A stretch of DNA of 64,000 nucleotides. Source: Arcobacter iocasae (lineage in GTDB: Bacteria > Campylobacterota > Campylobacteria > Campylobacterales > Arcobacteraceae). The position numbers were made by a program, and so were the translations under genes. The stretch lies in assembly GCF_042214795.1 (NCBI RefSeq), contig NZ_CP090177.1, positions 372,001-436,000 on the forward strand. Reading direction: 5' to 3'. A model generated the notes under the pieces. That model was not told the origin of the DNA and made no database searches. It saw only the letters and a program-made list of their open reading frames with translations. Positions 53,023 to 61,072 of the stretch are shown one piece after another (within the stretch, counting starts at the first letter, position 1; each line of letters begins with the position of its first letter).

Positions 53023-54168
53023 ATGTCAAATGTTTATATAAATAACATTCAAAAATTTATGCCAAATGAACCTGTAGATAATAAAGATATAGAAGAATAT
53101 TTGGGCTATATTGGTGGTAAAAAATCAAAAGCAAAAAATATAGTTTTAAGAAGTAATGGAATAAAAAGAAGATTTTATGTTTTAGAAAAAGGAACTCAAA
53201 AGTCATTATTTACAAATGCACAACTTTGTTCAAATGCAATAAATAAGTTAATTGATGAAGATTTTACTTTAAATGACATTCAATGTTTAGCTTGTGGAAC
53301 TACTTCACCTGATCAATTAATGCCTGGACATACTTTGATGGTGCAAGGAGAATTGGGAATAAGTGGAATTGAAACAATATCAGCTTCTGGAATTTGTTTA
53401 AGTGGAATAAATGCATTGAAATATATCTATTATGGAATAAAAGCAGGAGATCTTACAAAAGCAGTTTCTTGTGGTTCAGAAGCATCTTCTCCAATCTTAT
53501 GTGCTAGAAACTTCACAGAAGAATCAAACCATCAATTAGAAGAGTTAGAAAGAAATGCAGGAATAGCATTTGAAAAAGATTTTCTAAGATGGATGCTTTC
53601 TGATGGTGCAGGAGCTATGAGAGTAGAAAACAAAGCAAATAAAAATAAGCTTTCTTTAAAAATTGAGTTTATTGATGTCTTATCATATGCTGGAGAAATG
53701 CCTGTTTGTATGTATAGTGGACTAGAAATACTTGAAAATAATTCTATTAAATCATGGCGTGCTTATGAGCAAGAAGAAGTTATGAAAAAGTCATTATTAA
53801 GTGTACGACAAGATGTAAAACTTCTAAATGAAAATATCGTTGAATACACAGTAATAAAACCTTTAATTAAAATAATTGAAAAACGAAAAATCAATCCAGA
53901 ACAATATGATTATTTTTTACCACACTATTCTTCAACATACTTTAGAGATAAATTATATGAAGGATTAAAGAAAGCAAACTTTGAAATTCCATATGACAAA
54001 TGGTTTACAAATCTAGTAACACATGGAAATACAGGGAGTGCTTCTATGTATATCATGTTAGAAGAATTATTTAATAGTGATAGATTAAAAAAAGGTCAGA
54101 AAATCCTTTGTTATATTCCCGAAAGTGGAAGATTTTCTACTGCATTTATGTCTTTAGAAGTTGTTTAA
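53023..54168 (+). CDS. darB: DarB-like ketosynthase (KAS III type)
   Basis: The 381-residue enzyme has a full KAS III triad: Cys125 in SGICLSG, His in LPHYSSTY and Asn in THGNTGSA. DarB condenses two beta-ketoacyl or related chains to a cyclohexanedione, the resorcinol precursor. Its closest family members are in dialkylresorcinol and flexirubin clusters. The stop TAA overlaps the next ATG (TAATG), so translation is coupled. Confidence 0.88.
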   Translation: MSNVYINNIQKFMPNEPVDNKDIEEYLGYIGGKKSKAKNIVLRSNGIKRRFYVLEKGTQKSLFTNAQLCSNAINKLIDEDFTLNDIQCLACGTTSPDQLMPGHTLMVQGELGISGIETISASGICLSGINALKYIYYGIKAGDLTKAVSCGSEASSPILCARNFTEESNHQLEELERNAGIAFEKDFLRWMLSDGAGAMRVENKANKNKLSLKIEFIDVLSYAGEMPVCMYSGLEILENNSIKSWRAYEQEEVMKKSLLSVRQDVKLLNENIVEYTVIKPLIKIIEKRKINPEQYDYFLPHYSSTYFRDKLYEGLKKANFEIPYDKWFTNLVTHGNTGSASMYIMLEELFNSDRLKKGQKILCYIPESGRFSTAFMSLEVV

Positions 54169-54575
54169 TGAAAAAAATTGATGTTCCACAAGAAAATAAT
54201 TCTACACTAGATGGACAAAAAAAAATTATGTATGGAACAGATGACAATGGAGAATTTCAAAGAATAAATTATGCAAGTAGTGTAGAAGAATATGCAACTA
54301 TTACAGCAGTAGAAGAGTATAAAGAATTAGAAAAAGAGTGTTTAGAAGATATTCAAAATAATATTGCATCTCCAATTAAATATTACATGTATAAAAATAG
54401 AATGGATTTACCAACCCTAACAAGTGCAGTAGATATGTTTTCATTTAGAGTTAAGAGACATCTTAAAATGAAAATATTTAAAAAATTAAAAGATGATACA
54501 ATTAAAAAATATGCAGATGCTTTTAATATTGAGATTGAAGACTTAAAGGATTTTAAATATGACAGAAAACTTTAA
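54168..54575 (+). CDS. Small HTH-like protein of the resorcinol operon
   Basis: Translation from the ATG at 54168 gives 135 residues; a longer frame from 54108 lies inside darB and is unlikely. The N-terminal half is acidic; the C-terminal region at about 80-135 (MDLPTLTSAVDMFSFRVKRH, then YADAFNIEIEDLK) has the pattern of a helix-turn-helix similar to XRE regulators. A role in control of the cluster is possible, but binding has not been shown. It overlaps the BtrH-like gene by 17 bases. Confidence 0.6.
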   Translation: MKKIDVPQENNSTLDGQKKIMYGTDDNGEFQRINYASSVEEYATITAVEEYKELEKECLEDIQNNIASPIKYYMYKNRMDLPTLTSAVDMFSFRVKRHLKMKIFKKLKDDTIKKYADAFNIEIEDLKDFKYDRKL

Positions 54576-55551
54576 ACATTCTCAATTTGCACATTGTGAA
54601 AGTGGAGTTGTTTCTACTTTATTAACACATTATGGACTAAACATAAGTGAACCTATGGCTTTTGGAATGACAAGTACGCTCTCTTTTGCTTTTTTCCCTT
54701 TTATAAAAATAAATAATCTTCCATTGATTGCATATAGAGATTTGCCTAAAAATATTGTAAAAAAGATTGAAAAAGTTTTAGGTGTTACAATTTTCAAAAA
54801 ACAATATAAAAATCTTTTAGAAGCGAATTTGGAACTTACTAAAATAGTAGAAGATGAAAAAAAACTTGTAGGCTTACAAACTTCTGTTTTTTATCTTCCA
54901 TATATGCCTGAGAATATGAGATTTCACTTCAATGCACACAATCTATTAGTTTATGGAAAAGTTGGCAAAAAATATAAAATCTCTGATCCTGTTTTTGAAG
55001 ATGTAGTTGAATGTAGTGAAAAAGATTTAACAATTGCTAGATTTGCAAAAGGAGCATTTGCCCCTAAAGGATTTATTTATTACCCTACAAATATTCCTAA
55101 AAATATTGATTTTACAACAATACTAAAAAAAGCTATTAAAAAAAATGCAAAATCTATGTTAACACCCTTCCCTTTTGCAGGAATCAAAGGAATGAGAAAA
55201 TTAGCAAAATCAATAGAAAAACTTCAGAAAAATACCGATCATAGATATATAAAAAACTATCTAACTCATATAGTAAGAATGCAAGAAGAAATAGGAACTG
55301 GTGGCGGTGGATTTAGATTTTTGTATGCAGCATTTTTACAAGAATCAAAAAAATATAATTTGGATAATGAAAAACTTCAAAAAGCTAGTGAACTAATTAG
55401 CCAATCAGGAGATACACTTAGATTTTTTGCTTTAAGATGTGTGGAGTCTGCAAAAAAAATGGAAAAATTCAATAGTAAAGAAATCTCAGATATTCTAATA
55501 AAAGCTTCAACTTTAGAAGAAGAAGCCTTTAAAATATTGAAAACTATTTAG
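54559..55551 (+). CDS. BtrH-like N-terminal domain / DUF4872 protein
   Basis: The 330-residue protein starts with the BtrH_N pattern HCESGVVSTLLTHYG, a papain-like Cys/His layout with a Cys near residue 13 and His in FHFNAHNLLVYG. The C-terminal part has the DUF4872 segments RMQEEIGTGGGGFRFLYAAFLQES. BtrH moves an acyl group from an acyl carrier protein to an amine in butirosin synthesis. Here it may acylate the resorcinol or move the polyene chain from the ACP encoded on the other strand. Its stop overlaps the convergent stop. Confidence 0.8.
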   Translation: MTENFKHSQFAHCESGVVSTLLTHYGLNISEPMAFGMTSTLSFAFFPFIKINNLPLIAYRDLPKNIVKKIEKVLGVTIFKKQYKNLLEANLELTKIVEDEKKLVGLQTSVFYLPYMPENMRFHFNAHNLLVYGKVGKKYKISDPVFEDVVECSEKDLTIARFAKGAFAPKGFIYYPTNIPKNIDFTTILKKAIKKNAKSMLTPFPFAGIKGMRKLAKSIEKLQKNTDHRYIKNYLTHIVRMQEEIGTGGGGFRFLYAAFLQESKKYNLDNEKLQKASELISQSGDTLRFFALRCVESAKKMEKFNSKEISDILIKASTLEEEAFKILKTI

Positions 55552-56387
55552 TCACATTTAAAAAAGAAAAGATAAGCTCTTTTCTTAGAATCTAAACTAA
55601 TATATACAGATGATTCTTCTTTCTTTTTTAACAAATCAATAATATCAGGAACACTATAAGTTCCACAAAAGTTATTTTTACTTTTATATATTAAATTTTT
55701 ATCTATTTGCAATTCACTCACATATTTTTTTGCAAATTGATTTAATCCAACAATTTTATAATCAATAGTTTTTAAATATTTATTCAACTCTTCCAAATTT
55801 GTAAAAAATTCAAAATGTTTTATTTCAGTTAGTGAGTTTGTTTTGTCATTATTTATATACAGCCAGGATGAACCATCTTTTGAATCTAAATTATCTAAAT
55901 TATTTATAAACGAGTTATGATTTGAAACATTATCAAGGGACTCATCTACTCCTCCAACTAATATTTCATCTACTTTTTTAAAATAAAAATCAAAATAAGC
56001 TAACTCGAATGCTTTTTCAAAAGATAAATCTTCAGATGAAACATTTATATTATTTCCAATTGTTTGTAATGCTTGAGAGATAAGAAATCCAGTATTATTT
56101 GTATTTACATTTAAAAAATCAAAGGGCATAACAAAAGACTCATTACTATTTATTTGATTCAATACTTTTAATAAATCTTCAATACAGCCATATTCACTAG
56201 CAAGGTAGATGGATAAGTTATCTTTATATTTTATATTTTCTAATGCCTTTAATGCCCCATAAACAGCCATAACATTTAATTTTGAATTCCGTCTAAAATT
56301 TAAACTAGAAATCTCTTTTAAATCTTTTCTATACTCTTTTGCAGATTTATTTTCATTTACTTGTTTATAAATACTTTTTATATACAT
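55548..56387 (-). CDS. Chain-length-factor-like beta-ketoacyl synthase homologue
   Basis: The 279-residue protein has an incomplete ketosynthase fold and no active-site cysteine block. The N-terminal half aligns in outline with the ketoacyl synthase N-terminal domain found in aryl polyene clusters, including VMAVYGALKAL and the VGGVDESLDN segment. It may pair with the KS encoded immediately upstream (same strand, no gap), as chain length factors do. Its sequence is much diverged, so the assignment rests partly on context. Confidence 0.6.
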   Translation of the reverse strand: MYIKSIYKQVNENKSAKEYRKDLKEISSLNFRRNSKLNVMAVYGALKALENIKYKDNLSIYLASEYGCIEDLLKVLNQINSNESFVMPFDFLNVNTNNTGFLISQALQTIGNNINVSSEDLSFEKAFELAYFDFYFKKVDEILVGGVDESLDNVSNHNSFINNLDNLDSKDGSSWLYINNDKTNSLTEIKHFEFFTNLEELNKYLKTIDYKIVGLNQFAKKYVSELQIDKNLIYKSKNNFCGTYSVPDIIDLLKKKEESSVYISLDSKKRAYLFFFKCD

Positions 56388-57536
56388 TTAGCTCTCATTA
56401 CTTAAAATCATAGAAGTATTACTTCCTCCAAATCCAATAAAATGAAAAAGGATAGTTGCTTTATCTATCTCTTTACTTTTTAGTAAAGGAGTAAAATCTA
56501 TGTTGTTGTATTTCTCATAAAAATTAATTGTTTTTGGTAAAAAAGAGTTTTTAATACTCTCACACAATAAAACAACTTCATTTGTTCCACAAGCACCTAA
56601 AGTATGTCCAATATATGGCTTTAAAATCACAACATCAGTTTTTTGATTATACTTTTTAAACAACTTATCAATAGCAACAACTTCCGATAAATTTGAATTT
56701 TCACTTCCTGTTGCATGTGCTTTTAAACAAGTAAGTTTATCTATAGATAAATTGGCTTTATTTAAAGCCTCTTCCATACAAGAAAGGGTCACTTCTCCAT
56801 TTGGATTAGAACTTGTCACAGAATAACTATCAAAGCTGTTACTTGATGATAATATTTCAAAATCATTTTCTTCTTTTTTTTCTGATTCTAATATAACAGC
56901 AGAACATGCCTCACCTAAAATCAATCCATCACTATTTATATCAAAGGGTTTATATTCTCCTGACTTGCTTAAAAGCATCAAAGATTGAAATCCTCTATAA
57001 GTCGTATAATTAAAAAACTCAAAACCTATGATTAAAGCTCTTTTTATTTTATTATTTTTTATAAAATCACTTGCATGACAAATTGCATTTGCACTTGAAG
57101 TACAAGCAGTTTGGATTATTGTTGATTTGTATTTTGAACTAATTAAGTTTTCAATAAAATTACCAATTTCTCCATATCCTATATTTTTAATCTCATCAGA
57201 TGATTGTCCCTTTTTATATTTTAAGTGTTGTTCTTCTACTATGGATATTGACATTGAAGTTGAACCTAAAAAAATATGTAACTCCTTGGCTTCATCTTTT
57301 GATAACTTTGCATCTTCAATTGCTTTTAGTACCACTTCTTCTAAGATTGAATAAAACTTCTCTTCATTTGATACAAAGTTTTTCTTTATTTGATAATATT
57401 TCAATTCTTGAAAATTATCTTTTAAATATTCAAAATAATTATCATCTGTAATTTCTTGGATTTTTTCAACAGAATCTTTTTTATTATTTCCAAGTGCAGA
57501 AATAATTGATGAGCCTGTTATATAAACTTTATTCAT
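56388..57536 (-). CDS. Beta-ketoacyl-ACP synthase (KAS I/II type)
   Basis: The 382-residue condensing enzyme has the catalytic Cys145 in TACTSSANAI and two His residues in AHATGSENSN and YIGHTLGACG. It should elongate an ACP-bound chain. It is 8 bases into the end of the ACP gene and shares the operon with an apparent chain length factor, so the pair may make a polyene chain. The C-terminal FIGFGGSN block is intact. Confidence 0.9.
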   Translation of the reverse strand: MNKVYITGSSIISALGNNKKDSVEKIQEITDDNYFEYLKDNFQELKYYQIKKNFVSNEEKFYSILEEVVLKAIEDAKLSKDEAKELHIFLGSTSMSISIVEEQHLKYKKGQSSDEIKNIGYGEIGNFIENLISSKYKSTIIQTACTSSANAICHASDFIKNNKIKRALIIGFEFFNYTTYRGFQSLMLLSKSGEYKPFDINSDGLILGEACSAVILESEKKEENDFEILSSSNSFDSYSVTSSNPNGEVTLSCMEEALNKANLSIDKLTCLKAHATGSENSNLSEVVAIDKLFKKYNQKTDVVILKPYIGHTLGACGTNEVVLLCESIKNSFLPKTINFYEKYNNIDFTPLLKSKEIDKATILFHFIGFGGSNTSMILSNES

Positions 57537-57786
57537 TAAGGGATTCTATATATTCTGCTAAAGTGTTAATTGAAACCATTATTTTTCTAAGCTCTTTGCT
57601 ATCTGTTGTCTTCATTCCATATTTTTTATGTAAAGCCATAGATATTTGAAGAGCATCCATTGAATCAAGTTCTAAAGGAGATTCCGGATCAAATAAAATA
57701 TCATCATCTTTGATATCTTCTACTTCACACTCTTTTTCACACTCTTCAATAATTAACTTTTTTAATTCATATTTTAAATCACTCAT
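57529..57786 (-). CDS. Acyl carrier protein
   Basis: The 85-residue acidic protein has the phosphopantetheine site ELDSMDALQ with Ser42. It is slightly longer than primary AcpP and is the likely carrier for the cluster's polyene or resorcinol chain (DarC-like role). It overlaps the ABC permease by four bases and the KS gene by eight. Confidence 0.92.
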   Translation of the reverse strand: MSDLKYELKKLIIEECEKECEVEDIKDDDILFDPESPLELDSMDALQISMALHKKYGMKTTDSKELRKIMVSINTLAEYIESLNE

Positions 57787-58946
57787 TGATTATTTCCTTT
57801 TTTTAATATCATATATGCCAAAAGTAAAAATGTTATGGCAAATATTATCAAATATACTAAATAAATTTTTATATCACTAAAATTTCCACCCCTAACAAAA
57901 ATTTCCAATAAACCTTCCAATCCCCAAGACATAGGAGAATAAGAAGAAATATCTTGCATAAATTGTGGCATCACAAATTTAGGAACCATGATTCCGCCAA
58001 GTGCCGCTAAAACTATGTTTGTAACTCCACCAATAGAAGTTGCTTCTTCTGTAGTTTTACTAATATTTGCTATAAATAAAGCAAAGCATATTGCGGCAAG
58101 TGAAATAGCACTACTCATACAAAATATAAGTAAATAGTTTCCACTTATAATCAAAGAATCACCACCAAATAAAGGAACAATAAATATTCCTACTAAAATC
58201 ATAATCACAACTTGAATTTGATTTACAATAAAATATGGAATGATTTTACCAAGTAATATAGGGAACAAAGATAAATTTATACTTCTAATTCTTGAAATCG
58301 TACCAAAATTTTTCTCATTTATAAAAGTATTAGAAATAGGTATTAAAATAAAAAACATAGAAAATACAAGCCAAGCTGGAACACTTTGTTGTACTGAACT
58401 TGGTTTCAATCTTGGTTTATTATTTTTATAAATATATGTATTACTTATTTTATCACTCAGAACTGAAAGTGTCCTAGCATCGATTTTTGATTTTATAAAA
58501 TAATCTTTCATAATACTTTTTGAAATAATCTCAGCTATACTATTTTTTAATATATAAAAATACTCATTTTTTATATTAGATTTACTAAAAGTTTTTATCT
58601 CAAAATTTTTAGTATTTTTATTTATTTGTGACTTGAAATTTTTATCAATCATTACGATAAAATCATAATTTTCTTTATAAATCAAAGTATCAAAAGTACC
58701 CTTTTTTACTAAACTTGCAGAAAAATACTTACTTTTATTTAAACCTTTGACAAATTCTTTTATATCACTGTTTTCAGAACTTACTACTGCAACTTTTAAT
58801 TTTGTTTCAAAACTATCTGAATATGTATTTTTTAAAGCCAATGACATTATCAAAATAAAAAGTGCTGGCATAATAAATAATACCATCAAAGCATGAATAT
58901 CTCTAAATATTAATAATAACTCTTTTTTTAAAATATATTTAAACAT
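57783..58946 (-). CDS. ABC-2 type exporter permease
   Basis: The 387-residue protein has an N-terminal membrane segment (about 18-40), a large external loop of about 150 residues and five C-terminal membrane segments, the layout of ABC-2 membrane proteins such as YhhJ. It carries the conserved FFILIPISNTFINEKNFGTI region. It pairs with the ATPase encoded one base upstream and may export the cluster product or move it into the envelope. Confidence 0.9.
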   Translation of the reverse strand: MFKYILKKELLLIFRDIHALMVLFIMPALFILIMSLALKNTYSDSFETKLKVAVVSSENSDIKEFVKGLNKSKYFSASLVKKGTFDTLIYKENYDFIVMIDKNFKSQINKNTKNFEIKTFSKSNIKNEYFYILKNSIAEIISKSIMKDYFIKSKIDARTLSVLSDKISNTYIYKNNKPRLKPSSVQQSVPAWLVFSMFFILIPISNTFINEKNFGTISRIRSINLSLFPILLGKIIPYFIVNQIQVVIMILVGIFIVPLFGGDSLIISGNYLLIFCMSSAISLAAICFALFIANISKTTEEATSIGGVTNIVLAALGGIMVPKFVMPQFMQDISSYSPMSWGLEGLLEIFVRGGNFSDIKIYLVYLIIFAITFLLLAYMILKKGNNQ

Positions 58947-59806
58947 TAGTCTCTCAAATCCTCTTTTGTAAGGGATAAAAATAGCTTTTCTAACTTTTTA
59001 TCTGGAAAATTAATATTTTTGATATTTTTATTTTTACTTTTTATTTCAAGCATTAAATCCAAAAACTTATCATAAGAATTAGAAATATCAACATCTATTT
59101 TTTGATTATCTAGCTCAACTTCAATAATAGATTTTTCTTTTACTAAAACATCTTTTTTCTCTTGTAATATAATTTTATTTTTATCTAATACAGCTATTTC
59201 ATCGCATAAATATTCAACCTCTTCCATATAATGTGAAGTATAGATAATAGTTGTATCTTGGGTTTTATTTAGATTCTTTATTACTTCTAAGATGTATTTT
59301 CTTGATTGGGGATCAATTCCAACTGTTGGTTCATCAAAATATATTATTTTAGGAGAATTAAGTAAACCAATAGCAATATTCAATCTTCTTTTTACTCCCC
59401 CTGAATATGTCGAAGCTCTTTTATTTATAAACTTTTCTAAAGAAGTAGCTTCAATACAATATGAAATTTGTTTTTTTAAAGTATCACCTTTGAGTCCATA
59501 TAAAGCTGCAAAAAATTCCAAATTTTCATAACTAGTTAAATTAGGATAAAAAGCATATGTTTGAGGAATATAAGATGATATCTTTTTTATTTCATTTTTC
59601 TGTTTTTCAAAATCTAAGCCATAAATTTCTATATTACCAGAGTCTTTTAAAATAAGATGATTTAAAATAGATACAAGAGTAGTCTTCCCCGCACCATTTG
59701 GACCTAATAAACCAAATACAGAACCTGTCTTAATCTCTAATGAGAGGTTTTCTAAAATAGGAACATTATTATATGACTTATTCAAATCTTTTATTATAAT
59801 AGACAT
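58946..59806 (-). CDS. ABC exporter ATP-binding protein
   Basis: The 286-residue ATPase has Walker A GPNGAGKTT, signature YSGGVKRRLNIA, Walker B IIYFDEPTVGID and the switch His in YTSHYMEE. The C-terminal extension of about 50 residues is typical of DrrA-type exporters. It works with the permease gene directly downstream. Flexirubin-type clusters often contain such a pair. Confidence 0.93.
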   Translation of the reverse strand: MSIIIKDLNKSYNNVPILENLSLEIKTGSVFGLLGPNGAGKTTLVSILNHLILKDSGNIEIYGLDFEKQKNEIKKISSYIPQTYAFYPNLTSYENLEFFAALYGLKGDTLKKQISYCIEATSLEKFINKRASTYSGGVKRRLNIAIGLLNSPKIIYFDEPTVGIDPQSRKYILEVIKNLNKTQDTTIIYTSHYMEEVEYLCDEIAVLDKNKIILQEKKDVLVKEKSIIEVELDNQKIDVDISNSYDKFLDLMLEIKSKNKNIKNINFPDKKLEKLFLSLTKEDLRD

Positions 59807-59854
59807 TAATTTACTTTATTTTTAGTATGTTGATTATAGCTGATTACCAATAAA

Positions 59855-61072
59855 TTATTGAATTGCAAGTTTTTTACCAACAACTGATGTTTTTATTTTA
59901 TCGACAATTTTTAAATTGATAGAAAATTTAATATTTGATAACTCATTTTGTAATATCTTTCTTATATCTTTAGCTAAGAACTCTTGCTTACTCTCAATTG
60001 TGATATCCAAAACCTCATCTTTTAAACTATTCTTTTCATTTGAATTTACAAATACAACTGCTTTTTCGATTCCATCAACCTCTTCTAAGATATTTTCTAT
60101 TTGTATTGTAGAGTATCTTTTTCCAGCTATTTTAAGAATTTGTGAGCTTCGTCCTATTAGTTTAAATTTATTTTCATAAAATTCCACATAATCGAAGGTT
60201 TGTATTTGATGATTTGTTATTTTAAACTCTTTTTCATAAATCAAATTTGAAATAAAAGGAGACTCCACTTTTAACTCATTTTTTTCATTAGTAGAGGTAA
60301 TTACTTTTGGAGTAGTTGTCCAAAGAGAATCATCATTAAATTTATATGATATTCCACCTGTTTCAGTAGATCCAAATATTTGTAAAATATCTGCAGAAAA
60401 CTTTTCATTGAAATCTTTTGCATCATTAGCTGATAATGGACCAGTTGAACTTACAAATAATGATTTAGAAAGGTCTTTTGATTCTTTTACTCTATTTAAA
60501 GATTTTATATATAAAGGTGTTGTTACTACTAAAGAATTGTCATCTATCATATCTAAAAGATCATGGGGTAAAAAATGCTCTTTTAGTATTATATCAATTC
60601 CATTTACTAAAGGAAAAAACAATCCATATAATGAACCATAAAGATGAAGAAAAGGTACAGTAACAATAACTCTTTTTATATTAAACTCTTTTAAAGATGA
60701 AGTAATTACTTCTACTTCTTCTAAAATATTTTCTTTTGTTTTTAATGCTCCACTTGGAAACCCTGTACTTCCTGAACTAAAATATAAAAACATAAAATCT
60801 TTATCATAAAAAATATTTTTATCATCTCTTGGCTCATTAAATTCTTTTATATTTAATTTATCTAAAGAATCACTCAATGCCTTATTTGTTTCATCAAATA
60901 AAATTGACTTAGCCCCTGAGAAATATGATTTAATCATATTTAAAACATTTGTTTCTTTCTTTGAAGAAGCTATATAAGATACTTTATCTAAGTATTCTTT
61001 TTCAAAAAATAATTCTTTTTTTATTTCATATTCATTTACTGAACTATTATCATTAAATACTTTAAGAGTCAT
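59855..61072 (-). CDS. AMP-dependent acyl/aryl ligase of the aryl-polyene type
   Basis: The 405-residue adenylating enzyme has the phosphate loop YFSSGSTGFPSGALK, the acyl-site QIFGSTETGG block, GRSSQILKIAGKRYS and a C-terminal Lys near TSVVGKK. At 405 residues it is shorter than classic acyl-CoA ligases (about 550), as in aryl-polyene clusters. It probably loads a coumarate-like or fatty starter onto ACP. It overlaps the MMPL gene by 11 bases and is separated from the ABC genes by a 48-base gap. Confidence 0.88.
   Translation of the reverse strand: MTLKVFNDNSSVNEYEIKKELFFEKEYLDKVSYIASSKKETNVLNMIKSYFSGAKSILFDETNKALSDSLDKLNIKEFNEPRDDKNIFYDKDFMFLYFSSGSTGFPSGALKTKENILEEVEVITSSLKEFNIKRVIVTVPFLHLYGSLYGLFFPLVNGIDIILKEHFLPHDLLDMIDDNSLVVTTPLYIKSLNRVKESKDLSKSLFVSSTGPLSANDAKDFNEKFSADILQIFGSTETGGISYKFNDDSLWTTTPKVITSTNEKNELKVESPFISNLIYEKEFKITNHQIQTFDYVEFYENKFKLIGRSSQILKIAGKRYSTIQIENILEEVDGIEKAVVFVNSNEKNSLKDEVLDITIESKQEFLAKDIRKILQNELSNIKFSINLKIVDKIKTSVVGKKLAIQ

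Noticed and set aside
54108..54167. Longer start of the HTH-like gene inside darB
   Set aside because: The TAATG overlap at 54166-54170 and the family-like start favour 54168.
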